From an uncultured Pseudomonas sp. (GTDB taxonomy: Bacteria > Pseudomonadota > Gammaproteobacteria > Pseudomonadales > Pseudomonadaceae), in NCBI GenBank assembly GCA_943912755.1, contig CALTWF010000006.1:38858-102857 (forward strand): DNA of 64,000 bases. The letters are read 5' to 3'. Shown here in pieces: positions 46,498 to 55,684 of this stretch. The notes under the pieces were generated by a model, which saw only the letters and a list, made by a program, of their open reading frames with translations, did not search any database and was not told the origin of the DNA. Position 1 is the first letter of the stretch. The number at the start of each line of letters is the position of its first letter. Position numbers and translations under genes: made by a program.

Positions 46498-47670
46498 ATG
46501 GATGCATCCGAACGCGTCGACCTGCATGGCATGAACGCCAGTCTGTACGAACAACTCGTGCAGACCGTGGTGGATTACGCCATCTACATGATGGACCTCG
46601 ATGGCCATATCGTTTCGTGGAACGCCGGCGCCGAGCGTATCAAGGGGTATCGCGCCGATGAGGTCATCGGCCGGCACTTCTCGCTGTTTTTCACCGAGCA
46701 GGACTGTCTTGACGGCCGCCCCGGTTTTCTCCTCGGCCAGGCCCTGAGCAAGGGGCGCGCCCAGGATGAAGGCTGGCGCGTGCGCAAGGATGGTACGCGC
46801 TTTTGGGCGCTGGTAGCGCTGGACGTGGTGCGCTCGCGCGAAGGCGAGGTGATCGGCCTGGCGAAGATCACCCGGGATATCACCGACCGCCGCGAAGCCG
46901 CCCTGCAAATGGATGCGATGCGCGCCCAGCTGTTCCAGTCGCAGAAGCTCGAAGCCCTCGGCCAGTTGACCGGCGGCATGGCCCACGACTTCAACAACCT
47001 GCTGACCATCATCCTCAACTCGGCCAAGCTGGCGATGAACAGCAGCGACCCGAAACGCATCCGGCGCCTGCTTGAACACGTACTCGACGCCGGCCAGCGC
47101 GGCAGCCAGATGACCCAGCAACTGCTCAGCTTCGCCCGGCGCAAGGAGCTCAATGTGGTCCGGGTCGACCTCGCCGAGGTGATCGAGTCGATTCACGCCC
47201 TGCTATACCAGGCGCTGCCAAAGAACATCGAACTGCACGTGCTGTGCGACGACGACCTGGCGCCGGTGGAAGTGGACGCCGGGCAGTTGCAGATGGTCCT
47301 GCTCAACCTGGTGCTCAATGCCCGCGATGCGATGGAGGCGGGCGGCGAAATCCGCATTCGTGCCGGCAATCGCAAGTTGCTGGGCGAGCGCGAGGGCCTG
47401 GTCGGCGACTTCGCCCTGATCAGCGTCAGCGACACCGGCAAGGGCATCGATGCCGAGGTGCTGCCGCGGATCTTCGAGCCGTTTTTCACCACCAAGGGTT
47501 TTGGCAAGGGCACCGGTCTGGGCCTGAGCCAGGTGTATGGGTTCGCCAAGCAAAGCGATGGCGCCATCTGGGTCGATAGCGAGCCGGGGCAGGGCACCTG
47601 CATGACCCTGTGCATTCCGCTGCTGGTCAACGGGGAGGTTGAAGTACCGTGGAACAACTCCAGCGTCTAG
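46498..47670 (+). CDS. PAS-domain histidine kinase
   Basis: 390-residue soluble sensor kinase. A PAS domain (about 20-135: DYAIYMMDLDGHIVSWNAGA, with the GYRADEVIG motif) is followed by the kinase core with His163 in GGMAHDFNNLL, N box LLNLVLNARDAM and the lid with DTGKGI and GKGTGLGLSQVYGF. No receiver is attached; a separate CheY-like protein is encoded two genes later. The 3' end overlaps the KaiC-like gene by 22 bases, so the two are translationally linked. Confidence 0.92.
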   Translation: MDASERVDLHGMNASLYEQLVQTVVDYAIYMMDLDGHIVSWNAGAERIKGYRADEVIGRHFSLFFTEQDCLDGRPGFLLGQALSKGRAQDEGWRVRKDGTRFWALVALDVVRSREGEVIGLAKITRDITDRREAALQMDAMRAQLFQSQKLEALGQLTGGMAHDFNNLLTIILNSAKLAMNSSDPKRIRRLLEHVLDAGQRGSQMTQQLLSFARRKELNVVRVDLAEVIESIHALLYQALPKNIELHVLCDDDLAPVEVDAGQLQMVLLNLVLNARDAMEAGGEIRIRAGNRKLLGEREGLVGDFALISVSDTGKGIDAEVLPRIFEPFFTTKGFGKGTGLGLSQVYGFAKQSDGAIWVDSEPGQGTCMTLCIPLLVNGEVEVPWNNSSV

Positions 47671-49091
47671 TGACCGGCATCGCCGGGCTCGACCAGTTGC
47701 TCAAGGGCGGACTGGTCGCCGGTGCTGCCTATATCGTCCAGGGCCGTCCCGGCTCGGGCAAGACGGTGCTGGCCAACCAGCTGGCATTCAATCATGTCGA
47801 ACGCGGTGGCCGGGTGCTGGTGGCGACCTTGCTCAGCGAGTCCCATGAGCGACTGTTCCAGTACCTGTCGACCCTGGCGTTCTTCGATGCGGCGAAGATC
47901 GGCGACCAGATCCAGTTCCTCAGCGCCTTCGACAGCCTCGAACAGGACGGCCTGGAAGCGGTGGTGCGCCTGCTGCGCAGCGAGATCGCCCGGCAGGGTG
48001 CTTCATTGCTGATCGTCGACGGCTTGCTCAATGCGCGCTCGCGGGCCGAAACCGTGCTCGACACCAAGAAGTTCATCTCCGAGCTGCAGGCCCACGCGGC
48101 CTTTGCCGGATGCACCCTGTTGCTGCTGACCAGCACCCACCTTGAGGAAGATTGCCCGGAGCACACCATGGTCGATGGCGTGATCGAACTGGGCGAAGAC
48201 CTGCATGGCGCGCGCGCGGTGCGCCGCATCCAGCTGCGCAAGACCCGCGGCAGCGCGGCGCTTTCCGGGCTGCACGAATGCGAGATCACCGACCAGGGCC
48301 TGCAGGTCTATCCGCGCCTCGAAGCGCTCCATGGACACCCTTCCGGCCCTGGCAGCGATACCGTCGCCCGGGTCGGCAGCGGCGTGCCCAGCCTTGACCA
48401 ATTGCTGCAGGGCGGGCTGGCGCAAGGCTCGGTGACCTTGGTGATGGGGCCGTCCGGCAGTGGCAAGACGTCCCTGGGCCTGAGTTTCCTCGGCGCTTCC
48501 ACGGTGGACGCGCCCGGGCTGCATTTCGGCTTCTACGAGCCGGCCTCGCGCCTGCGCATGAAGGCCGCCAGCCTGGGGCTCGATTACGCCGCGCTGGAGC
48601 GCCAGGGCGCGCTGCATATCAGCTGGCAACCGACCACCGAAGGCTTGCTCGACGATGTCGGTGCGCGCCTGCTGCGGCAGGTTGCCGAACATGGTGTCAA
48701 GCGGGTGGTGATCGATAACCTCGGCGCCTTCACTCGCCTGGCGACACGCCCGGAGCGGCTCAACGAATTCTTCCGGGCGCTGATGGGCGAGCTGCGCGCC
48801 CGCGACGTGACGGTGCTGGCGACCTGGGAAATGCGCGACCTGTTCGGCTCGGAAATCATCGCTCCGGCACCGGAGCTGTCGAGCATTGTCGACAACCTGT
48901 TGCTGATGCGCTTCGTCGAATTGAATTCGCAACTCAAACGCGTGCTGTCGATCCTCAAGGTGCGCGACAGCCGCTACGACCCGGCGCTGCTGGAGGTGTG
49001 TTTCGGCGAAGGCGGGATCGAGTTGCACAAGGCATTCGACGAGGCGGCTGCGGTGCTATCCGGCACGGCACAACCACTGGAACGGTCCTGA
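47649..49091 (+). CDS. two-domain KaiC-like RecA-fold ATPase
   Basis: 480-residue protein with two RecA/KaiC domains and P-loops GRPGSGKT (residues 32-39) and GPSGSGKT (267-274). In the second domain the segment ELSSIVDNLL aligns with the KaiC phosphorylation loop, giving Ser411 and Ser412 at the two phosphosites; the expected catalytic Glu pair is reduced to Glu-Pro in the second domain (GFYEPAS) and the first domain has SESHE. No KaiA or KaiB is encoded here. GTG 47649 is the start, with GGGAGG upstream. It lies between a histidine kinase and a CheY-like regulator in the same operon. KaiC-like proteins in non-cyanobacteria have been connected to stress resistance rather than a clock. Confidence 0.88.
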   Translation: MEQLQRLVTGIAGLDQLLKGGLVAGAAYIVQGRPGSGKTVLANQLAFNHVERGGRVLVATLLSESHERLFQYLSTLAFFDAAKIGDQIQFLSAFDSLEQDGLEAVVRLLRSEIARQGASLLIVDGLLNARSRAETVLDTKKFISELQAHAAFAGCTLLLLTSTHLEEDCPEHTMVDGVIELGEDLHGARAVRRIQLRKTRGSAALSGLHECEITDQGLQVYPRLEALHGHPSGPGSDTVARVGSGVPSLDQLLQGGLAQGSVTLVMGPSGSGKTSLGLSFLGASTVDAPGLHFGFYEPASRLRMKAASLGLDYAALERQGALHISWQPTTEGLLDDVGARLLRQVAEHGVKRVVIDNLGAFTRLATRPERLNEFFRALMGELRARDVTVLATWEMRDLFGSEIIAPAPELSSIVDNLLLMRFVELNSQLKRVLSILKVRDSRYDPALLEVCFGEGGIELHKAFDEAAAVLSGTAQPLERS

Positions 49092-49109
49092 GGGCCGCGG
49101 TCTGACGAT

Positions 49110-49478
49110 ATGAGCACAGTCCTGGTAGTCGATGACGAGTACGTGATCTCCGACATCCTGGAGCTTGCCCTGGAAGATGCGGGGTATCAGGTGGAAAAGG
49201 CCAGCAATGGGGCGAGAGCCCTGGAAATGCTGGAGAAAACACGGGTCGAGCTACTCATTACCGACTACATGATGCCGGTGATGAATGGCGAGGAACTCGC
49301 TCGCAATCTTCGCGCCGACCCACAATTCAAGGCCTTGCCGATCATTCTCATGAGTGGCGCACAGGTCAGTATCGGCCGGGAGAATCCCGGGCTGTTCGAT
49401 GGGGTGCTGGATAAGCCTTTCGATACCGAAATGCTGATAGCCATGGTCCAGCAGCTGTTGCCGCCGCCCGGGAACTGA
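49110..49478 (+). CDS. CheY-like single-domain response regulator
   Basis: 122-residue receiver with all key residues: acidic pair Asp8-Asp9 (VVDDE), phosphoacceptor Asp52 (LLITDYMMP), Ser in LMSGA and Lys in LDKPF. No output domain. It follows the KaiC-like gene by 18 bases and is the obvious receiver partner of the PAS kinase at 46498. Confidence 0.92.
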   Translation: MSTVLVVDDEYVISDILELALEDAGYQVEKASNGARALEMLEKTRVELLITDYMMPVMNGEELARNLRADPQFKALPIILMSGAQVSIGRENPGLFDGVLDKPFDTEMLIAMVQQLLPPPGN

Positions 49479-49551
49479 GTCCCGGTATCGCGATCAGTGG
49501 TCTTTCGGCAAGGGACAGGCGCATCCGTGCGACTGCAATCATGCCAGGGGC

Positions 49552-49749
49552 TTAATGATTGCCTTCTCCTTTCTCCGGCGCAGGGCTGCCGGCCTGAATG
49601 CGTTTGTAGATTTCTTCGCGGTGCACCTGGACATCTTTCGGTGCATCGATGCCAATCCTCACTTGCATCCCTTTGACGCCCAGAATTGTGACTTTGATGT
49701 CATCGTCGATGACGATGCTTTCGCCGACCTTGCGGGTGAGTATCAGCAT
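49552..49749 (-). CDS. csrA: CsrA/Rsm-family RNA-binding translational regulator
   Basis: 65-residue CsrA-type dimeric RNA-binding protein: MLILTRKVGESI with Arg6, then VRIGIDAPKDVQVHREEIY with the conserved RNA-contacting Arg near position 44. The C-terminal tail (AGSPAPEKGEGNH) differs from RsmA and is nearer to RsmE-type tails. AAGGAG precedes ATG 49749. It represses or activates translation of mRNAs with GGA motifs and is antagonised by Rsm small RNAs. It is convergent with the KaiC module. The 366 bases upstream to modC are AT-richer than the neighbourhood and hold no gene that I can support. Confidence 0.93.
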   Translation of the reverse strand: MLILTRKVGESIVIDDDIKVTILGVKGMQVRIGIDAPKDVQVHREEIYKRIQAGSPAPEKGEGNH

Positions 49750-50115
49750 GTATTTCTCCTTGGTAACTTGAAATGCCTCGCGGGCGATGCCCCACGGAGG
49801 ATGGGGGCGCCGGAAGCGCTTCCCTCTTTCCCTTCATTAAAGACGCATTCGTTGAAAATTAATTCCCCGAGCAAAATATTTGCTGATGCCTTTTTCTGGA
49901 TTGGGAGTCGACGGATAGGTGGGAATTTCGCCTTGCGAGATTTGCCACCCCGCAAGCATAGGGGGCTTGAAGGCATATGGGAAATTTCTCTTGTGAAAAG
50001 AGAAACTTTCGCTATTTAACGTTCTTTTTGTAGGGGCTTGGTAGGAATGATCAAATGAGTTTCATTCCTGATATCACGGTGAAAACAGCTCACCGCGAAT
50101 ATTCGGCAAGTGCCT

Positions 50116-51213
50116 TCAGGCGCTGTGGCCGAGCAGTGCCACACCCTTGATCTGCGCCCACAAGCGTTGCCCGGGCTGCAGGCCGAGCTGGTCGCAGGAG
50201 TAACGGGTGACCCGCGCCAGCAAGGGGTGTCCGGCGGCGTCCAGGCTGACCAGCACTTGCGCCGGGCTGCCTTGCTCGGCAAGGGCGCGCAGGGTCACCG
50301 GCAGGCGATTGATAATGCTTGAGCGTGGGTCCTCGGCCAGGCTCAGGCTGATGTCCCGGGCCTGGATCCTGATGCGCAGGGCCGAGCCTGCCGGCAGCGG
50401 GGCATGGGGAATGCGCAGGCGCAGGTCGCTGCCGGGCAGGTGCAGGTCGAGCAGTTGGTAGGTTGCATCGTAGGCGCCGGTCAGCCCCTCGATGACCACC
50501 CCGGCGTCTTCGTCCTGGGCGAGGGGCAGGTCGAGGCGGGCAAGGGTCTGGTTCAGCGGGCCGCTGGCGAGGACCTGGCCCTGCTCCAGCAGCACCAGGT
50601 GATCGGCCAGGCGGGCGACTTCGTCCTGGGCATGGCTGACGTACACCAGCGGAATCCGCAGCTCGTCATGCAAGCGCTCCAGGTACGGCAGGATTTCCCG
50701 TTTGCGCGGCGCATCCAGGGCTGCCAGCGGTTCGTCCATCAGCAGCAGGCTCGGGCTGGTCAGCAGGGCCCGGGCGATGCCGACCCGCTGGCGTTCACCG
50801 CCGGACAGGGTGTCGGCCTTGCGCTCCAGCAGGTGATCGATACCGAGCAGTTCGCCGGCCTGTTGCAGGTTGATGCGCCGGGCCGCCGGGTCGATGCGCT
50901 TCCAGCCGAACTCCAGGTTGCCGCGCACCGAGAGATGGCTGAACAGGCTGGCTTCCTGGAACACATAGCCGATCGGCCGTTGGTGCGGCGGAACGAAGAT
51001 GCCTCGGGCCGAGTCCTGCCAGACCGCACCGGCTACTTCGATGTAGGCCTGGCCGGCCCGCTCCAGGCCGGCCAGGCAGCGCAGGCAGGTGGTCTTGCCC
51101 GAACCGGAGGCGCCGAACAGGGCGCTGACGCCCTGGCCGGGCAGATGCAGGTCGACGTCGAGGGTGAAATCGTCCCGGGCCACCTTGAGCCGGGCATGGA
51201 TCTGCGGGGTCAT
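50116..51213 (-). CDS. modC: molybdate ABC transporter ATPase
   Basis: 365-residue ATPase of the molybdate importer. Walker A is FGASGSGKTT, the signature LSGGERQR and Walker B LLLMDEPLAALD. The C-terminal third is a TOBE/MOP regulatory domain (SIINRLPVTLRALAEQ region). ATG 51213 (MTPQIHARLK) is the true start; the longer frame upstream is antisense of modB. It is third in modABC and separated from modB by 2 bases. Confidence 0.95.
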   Translation of the reverse strand: MTPQIHARLKVARDDFTLDVDLHLPGQGVSALFGASGSGKTTCLRCLAGLERAGQAYIEVAGAVWQDSARGIFVPPHQRPIGYVFQEASLFSHLSVRGNLEFGWKRIDPAARRINLQQAGELLGIDHLLERKADTLSGGERQRVGIARALLTSPSLLLMDEPLAALDAPRKREILPYLERLHDELRIPLVYVSHAQDEVARLADHLVLLEQGQVLASGPLNQTLARLDLPLAQDEDAGVVIEGLTGAYDATYQLLDLHLPGSDLRLRIPHAPLPAGSALRIRIQARDISLSLAEDPRSSIINRLPVTLRALAEQGSPAQVLVSLDAAGHPLLARVTRYSCDQLGLQPGQRLWAQIKGVALLGHSA

Positions 51214-51215
51214 GC

Positions 51216-51896
51216 TCAACTCCAGGCCGATTTGCCGTGGCGGCTGCCATACAGCGCCAGCAGCACGACGAACGAGAACACCAGCATCGCACCGGCCAGC
51301 CAGTGCGCCTGGGCGTACTCCATGGCCTCGACGTGGTCGAAGATCTGCACCGAGACCACCCGGGTCTTGTCGGGGATATTGCCGCCGATCATCAGCACCA
51401 CGCCGAACTCGCCCACGGTGTGGGCGAAACCGAGGATGCTGGCGGTAATGAAACCGGGCCTGGCCAGGGGCAGGACCACGGTGAAGAAGGTGTCCCACGG
51501 GCTGGCGCGCAAGGTCGCGGCCACTTCCAGCGGGCGTTCGCCGATCGCGCTGAAAGCGTTCTGCAACGGCTGCACCACGAACGGCATGGAATACACCACC
51601 GAGCCGATCACCAGCCCGGTGAAGCTGAACACCACGGTGCCCAGCCCGAGGGCTTCGGTGGTCTTGCCGATGAAACCATGGGGGCCGAGGGCCAGCAGCA
51701 GGTAGAAGCCGATCACCGTCGGCGGCAGCACCAGTGGCAGTGCTACCACCGCACCGATCGGGCCGCGCAACCAGGAGCGGGTGCGCGCCAGCCACCAGGC
51801 GATCGGCGTGCCGACCAGGAGCAGCAGCAGGGTGGTCAGCGACGCCAGCTTGAGGGTCAGCCAGATTGCGCCGAGATCGCTGGCGTCGAGCGGCAT
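51216..51896 (-). CDS. modB: molybdate ABC transporter permease
   Basis: 226-residue membrane permease with about five helices and the EAA-type coupling loop EVAATLRASPWDTFFTVVLP. The sequence PLVLPPTVIGFYLLLALG is typical of ModB. Its start overlaps the modA stop by one base. Confidence 0.95.
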   Translation of the reverse strand: MPLDASDLGAIWLTLKLASLTTLLLLLVGTPIAWWLARTRSWLRGPIGAVVALPLVLPPTVIGFYLLLALGPHGFIGKTTEALGLGTVVFSFTGLVIGSVVYSMPFVVQPLQNAFSAIGERPLEVAATLRASPWDTFFTVVLPLARPGFITASILGFAHTVGEFGVVLMIGGNIPDKTRVVSVQIFDHVEAMEYAQAHWLAGAMLVFSFVVLLALYGSRHGKSAWS

Positions 51897-52654
51897 CAGA
51901 GTTCGTAGCCGTAGGACTTGATCACGGCAGCAGCCTTGGGACCCTTGAGGTATTCGACCAGGGCCTTGGCGGCCGGGTTGTCCTTGCCTTTGTCGAGGAT
52001 CACCGCGTCCTGGCGGATCGGGTCATGCAGCTCGGCCGGAACGATCCACGCGGAACCATTGGTGACCTTGCCATCCTGGTAGATCTGCGACAGGGCAACG
52101 AAGCCCAGCTCGGCATTGCCGGTGGAGACGAACTGGAACGCCTGGGTGATGTTCTGGCCTTCGACGATCTTGCCCTTGGTGGCTTCGGTCAGTTTCAGCT
52201 TGTCCAGCACCTGGGTGGCGGCCAGGCCGTAAGGCGCGGCTTTCGGGTTGGCGATGGACAGGTGCTGGAACTGGTTGGCCTTGAGCACCTCGCCCTTGGC
52301 ATCGACGTAGCCGGGCTTGGCCGACCACAGGGCCAGGGTGCCCACGGCGTAGGTGAAGCGCGAGCCTTTGACGGTGGCGCCTTCGTTCTCCAGCTTGGCC
52401 GGGGTGGTGTCGTCGGCAGCGAGGAAGACCTCAAACGGCGCGCCGTTCTTGATCTGCGCGTAGAACTGGCCGGTGGCGCCGAAGGCAGCGACCAGCTTGT
52501 GGCCGGTGTCCTTTTCGAAGTCCTTGGCGATGGCCTGGATCGGCGCGGTGAAGTTGGCGGCGACGGCAACCTGGACGTCATCCGCCCAGGCGCTGTTGAC
52601 GGTCATGAAGGCGAACAGGGTGGTCAGGGCAAGACGGGGTGCACACTTACGCAT
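51896..52654 (-). CDS. modA: molybdate-binding periplasmic protein
   Basis: 252-residue substrate-binding protein with a signal peptide (cleavage after NSAWA) and the ModA core: VAVAANFTAPIQAIA at the mature N-terminus, FGATGQFYAQI and GYVDAKGEVL. First gene of modABC, preceded by GGAG and by a ModE-type operator 30 bases upstream. Confidence 0.96.
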   Translation of the reverse strand: MRKCAPRLALTTLFAFMTVNSAWADDVQVAVAANFTAPIQAIAKDFEKDTGHKLVAAFGATGQFYAQIKNGAPFEVFLAADDTTPAKLENEGATVKGSRFTYAVGTLALWSAKPGYVDAKGEVLKANQFQHLSIANPKAAPYGLAATQVLDKLKLTEATKGKIVEGQNITQAFQFVSTGNAELGFVALSQIYQDGKVTNGSAWIVPAELHDPIRQDAVILDKGKDNPAAKALVEYLKGPKAAAVIKSYGYEL

Positions 52655-52683
52655 GAAACAGCTCCGAGGGATGAATGAAGGCG

Positions 52684-52713
52684 AATCGCTATATAGATGA
52701 ATATATAGCGATT
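52684..52713. promoter_or_regulatory. ModE-type operator before modA
   Basis: Perfect 11-base inverted repeat AATCGCTATAT/ATATAGCGATT with an 8-base spacer, matching the known ModE box pattern (CGnTATAT-N-ATATAnCG). It lies directly upstream of modA, so molybdate-loaded ModE would repress modABC. The modE gene is not in the window. Confidence 0.85.
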
Positions 52714-52738
52714 GCCTTGTATACGGAAAGTCCTGTTT

Positions 52739-53812
52739 TTAGCGACCAATCAGTGTGAGGCATTCCTGCGCAAGTTTGCCCGTCAACTCCGCGGCTGGCA
52801 GCTCGGTGCCCAGGCGCAGTGCCTGGCCGGACCACAGGTTGCTGAAGTCACTGTTGCCCTGCGGCTCGCTGATCGCCCGCAGCGGCATCAAGGCGCCGCC
52901 GGCGAGCGGGAAGGCCGGGGCCAGTGTGCTGACCGGGCCCAGCTCGCGCATGATCCGCGTGTAGATGCCCCGGGCCGGTCGTCCGGTGAACAGGTTGGTC
53001 AGCGCCGTGTCGCTTTCCCGTGCGGTATGCAGGGCGCGGCGGTGGGCGGCGGAGATCTTCGATTCGGGACAGAACAGGTAGGCGGTGCCCAACTGCACCG
53101 CCGAGGCGCCGAGCATGAAGGCCGCAGCGATACCCCGGGCGTCGCCGATGCCACCGGCGGCGACCACCGGCACGCCCACGGCGTCGACAATCTGCGGGAC
53201 CAGGGCGAGGGTGCCGACCTGGCTGTTCAGGTCGTCGCTGAGGAACATGCCGCGATGACCGCCGGCCTCGTAACCCATGGCGATGATTGCGTCGCAGCCT
53301 TGTTGCTCCAGCCACAGCGCTTCGGTCACCGTGGTGGCGCTGGAGATGACCTTGGCACCACTGGCCTTGACCCGCGCGAGCAGGCGCGGTTCCGGCAGGC
53401 CGAAGTGGAAACTGACCACCTCCGGCCGGTACTCCTCGACCAGCGCGCAACTGGCGTCGTCGAAGGGCGCGCGGCTGGAGACCGGCGCCGGTGCCGCGAA
53501 ATCGGCGCCGACCTCGTCGTAGTACGGCTTGAGCGCGTCTTTCCAGCGGGCGAGGCGCGCCGGCTCGTCAGCCGGCGGGGTGTGGCAGAAGAAGTTGACG
53601 TTGAGCGGGCCGCGGCTGGCCTGGCGGAAGGCTTGCAGTTCCTGGCGGATCTGCGCGGCAGTGAGCATGGCGCAGGGCAGGGCGCCCAGGCCGCCGGCAT
53701 TGCTCACCGCGATGGCCATGGCCGAACCGGTTGCACCGGCCATGGGCGCCTGGAGGATCGGCAGGTCGATGGAGAACAAATCAAGGATGCGTCGGTCCGG
53801 CCATTGGCTCAT
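52739..53812 (-). CDS. nitronate monooxygenase-family flavoprotein
   Basis: 357-residue FMN-dependent TIM-barrel enzyme of the NMO family, which oxidises alkyl nitronates. LPILQAPMAGATGS at the N-terminus, the FMN-binding ISSATTVTEA, the catalytic-type His in YEAGGHRGMF and VAAGGIGDA are signature stretches. It is likely the class I NMO type. Start ATG 53812; single gene or first of the short unit with the 56-aa gene upstream. Confidence 0.9.
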   Translation of the reverse strand: MSQWPDRRILDLFSIDLPILQAPMAGATGSAMAIAVSNAGGLGALPCAMLTAAQIRQELQAFRQASRGPLNVNFFCHTPPADEPARLARWKDALKPYYDEVGADFAAPAPVSSRAPFDDASCALVEEYRPEVVSFHFGLPEPRLLARVKASGAKVISSATTVTEALWLEQQGCDAIIAMGYEAGGHRGMFLSDDLNSQVGTLALVPQIVDAVGVPVVAAGGIGDARGIAAAFMLGASAVQLGTAYLFCPESKISAAHRRALHTARESDTALTNLFTGRPARGIYTRIMRELGPVSTLAPAFPLAGGALMPLRAISEPQGNSDFSNLWSGQALRLGTELPAAELTGKLAQECLTLIGR

Positions 53813-53844
53813 TGCCTGTGATCTCCTCGCGGCGGTCGGCGGCC

Positions 53845-54015
53845 TCAGAGTGCCTTGCTGACCTGGATGTCGGTGATTTTGTCGGTGTCGTCACCGTGGA
53901 TCTTGCGCAGCGCGGCCTGGGCCTGCTCCAGCGAGTTGTCCGGCAGGGTGGCGAAGTCCCAGCGGCGCTCGCCGTCGAGCTTGTACTTGATGACGTACTT
54001 GATGAGGGTGGTCAT
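53845..54015 (-). CDS. hypothetical 56-aa protein
   Basis: Short frame from ATG 54015 to TGA 53845 (MTTLIKYVIKYKLDGERRWDFATLPDN... ending ...VSKAL). The KYVIKYKLDGERRW start suggests a small beta-strand/helix domain. It lies 4 bases after the DUF1883 stop in the same direction and 32 bases before the nitronate monooxygenase, so it is part of that transcript. Codon use is native. No family recognised. Confidence 0.75.
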   Translation of the reverse strand: MTTLIKYVIKYKLDGERRWDFATLPDNSLEQAQAALRKIHGDDTDKITDIQVSKAL

Positions 54016-54019
54016 GGGC

Positions 54020-54322
54020 TTATCTCAGTTGCGACGACGAACGACGGATGATCTTGATTTTGTGGCTGAAGGTCGGCTTGCGCGTCACCGAGATCGGGCG
54101 CGGGGTAACGGTATCGATGGTGATGTTCCAGAACCCGGTGCTCGGTACGGTGATCTTCGCCGGGAAACGGTCGAAGGCGCCGCCGTGGTAAGTGTGCCGG
54201 CCGCCATTCTTGAAACTGCGGAAGTTGGCATCGTTCATCAGGCGGATATTGCAGCGCTGGGAACACTCGATAACGACGATGTCGTCTTCGTTCAGATGTT
54301 CGCGCTGGTGTACGAATTTCAT
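54020..54322 (-). CDS. DUF1883 domain protein
   Basis: 100-residue small basic protein matching the DUF1883 family: MKFVHQREHLNEDDIVVIECSQRCNIRLMND opening with the shared pieces HLNEDDIV and CNIRLM, and GFWNITID towards the end. ATG 54322 has GGAG upstream. First gene of the leftward unit DUF1883 - 56-aa protein. Function unknown; in some proteins this domain accompanies TIR domains. Confidence 0.75.
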   Translation of the reverse strand: MKFVHQREHLNEDDIVVIECSQRCNIRLMNDANFRSFKNGGRHTYHGGAFDRFPAKITVPSTGFWNITIDTVTPRPISVTRKPTFSHKIKIIRRSSSQLR

Positions 54323-54484
54323 GTAGCGGCTCCACAAGGGAATATTTCGACAAGGCGGCACGATAACAGAAGCCTGCCGGTGGAATGTAGGACTCGTCAC
54401 ATTCCTTGCGATAAATCTGACATTCAAGGGAGCAAATTGGCCTAATGGCGGTCTGACGGTTTTTAAATGTGGGAGCGGGTCTAG

Positions 54485-54835
54485 ATGAAATGGTTTGTAT
54501 CTGCCTTGGCGTTGACGCTGACCGGTTGCGCCAGTGTGGCCGAGCTGGAGCAGAGCCCTGAAACCCTGGCCGTGATTTCCGGCAAATCGCCAGAGCAATA
54601 CCTGACCTGCGTGCAGGATCAGTTGAAGGACAGCCGCGACCCCTTGCAGGTGACGCGCGACAAGAACTCGATCCGGGTCATCGTCCCGCAGAAACTGGCC
54701 GATGCGCCGGCTGCGATCATGGATATCAGCGAACGTTCCAGTGGCAGCTCGATCAAGCTGCACGAGCGCCTGAACAACTTCCCGCTGCGCCTTTCCGATG
54801 TGAACAACGCCGCCACTCGCTGCATTTCGGGCTGA
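54485..54835 (+). CDS. hypothetical lipoprotein
   Basis: 116-residue lipoprotein with lipobox LTLTGC (Cys15) and a small soluble domain with two further cysteines (LTCVQDQ and TRCISG) that may pair. Start ATG 54485 with GGAG upstream. No family function known to me. Confidence 0.75.
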   Translation: MKWFVSALALTLTGCASVAELEQSPETLAVISGKSPEQYLTCVQDQLKDSRDPLQVTRDKNSIRVIVPQKLADAPAAIMDISERSSGSSIKLHERLNNFPLRLSDVNNAATRCISG

Positions 54836-55036
54836 TCGCCCACTCTTCTTCCGCTCGATGGAAAATCCCTGTGGACACTGGTACGCCAGTGTCTGCGCAC
54901 GCCTGTGATTAATCGATTCATTGCTGCTGACGCCCCTTTTTGGTGCTTTTCGCCGTTGTAGTCGCGGAAGGATAGCCCTACTATCCGTAGGCTTATATTT
55001 TTTAAGTCTAAGCATATAACCAGAAGAGGGAACTCC

Positions 55037-55684
55037 GTGATGATCACACTGGATCGAATCCTGATCAGTAGCCTGTTGTTGTTTGCACTGCCGGTCGCCC
55101 AGGCCGACCAGGGCCAGAAAGTCTTTACCCAGGGCGGGGCCAATCCCGCCGCCATGGCCTGTCTGGGCTGCCACGGGCCGGATGGCCTGGGCATGGCTGC
55201 CGCCGGCTTCCCGCGCCTGGCGGGGTTGTCGGCGGGTTACCTGGCCAAGCAGCTGCGCGATTTCCGCGATGGCACGCGCAAGAACCCGATCATGGAACCG
55301 TTGGCCAAGGCCCTGGCTGACGAGGAAATCGCCGCGGTGAGCAACACCCTCGCGGCCATGCCGGCGCCTGCTGTGCCGGACGACCGCCGCCAGCAGATGG
55401 CCAGCAACGCGACACAGCAATTGGCGCTGTATGGCGACTGGAGTCGGCAGATTCCCGGTTGCGTGCAGTGTCATGGCCCGGGTGGTGTCGGTGTTGGCGA
55501 ACACTTCCCGCCCCTGGCGCATCAGCCGGCCGCCTACCTGGTGGCGCAGCTCAACGCCTGGCGCGACGGCAGCCGCAGCAACGACCCGAACCAGCTGATG
55601 GTAGGCGTGGCCAAGGCCATGAGCGACGCCGAGGTCAAGGCCGTCGCCGAGTATTTCGCCGCAGGACAGGAGGTCAAGCCATGA
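55037..55684 (+). CDS. tsdB: diheme cytochrome c4-type protein (TsdB)
   Basis: 215-residue periplasmic diheme cytochrome with a signal peptide (cleavage near VAQADQ). The haem motifs are CLGCH in the first domain and CVQCH in the second, and the tandem c4 layout is clear. Directly upstream of tsdA with an ATGA overlap, so it is the likely electron acceptor TsdB of thiosulfate dehydrogenase. Confidence 0.88.
   Translation: MMITLDRILISSLLLFALPVAQADQGQKVFTQGGANPAAMACLGCHGPDGLGMAAAGFPRLAGLSAGYLAKQLRDFRDGTRKNPIMEPLAKALADEEIAAVSNTLAAMPAPAVPDDRRQQMASNATQQLALYGDWSRQIPGCVQCHGPGGVGVGEHFPPLAHQPAAYLVAQLNAWRDGSRSNDPNQLMVGVAKAMSDAEVKAVAEYFAAGQEVKP

Noticed and set aside
49743..49976. 77-codon minus-strand frame upstream of csrA
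   Set aside because: No ribosome site, atypical composition, and it overlaps the csrA leader region.
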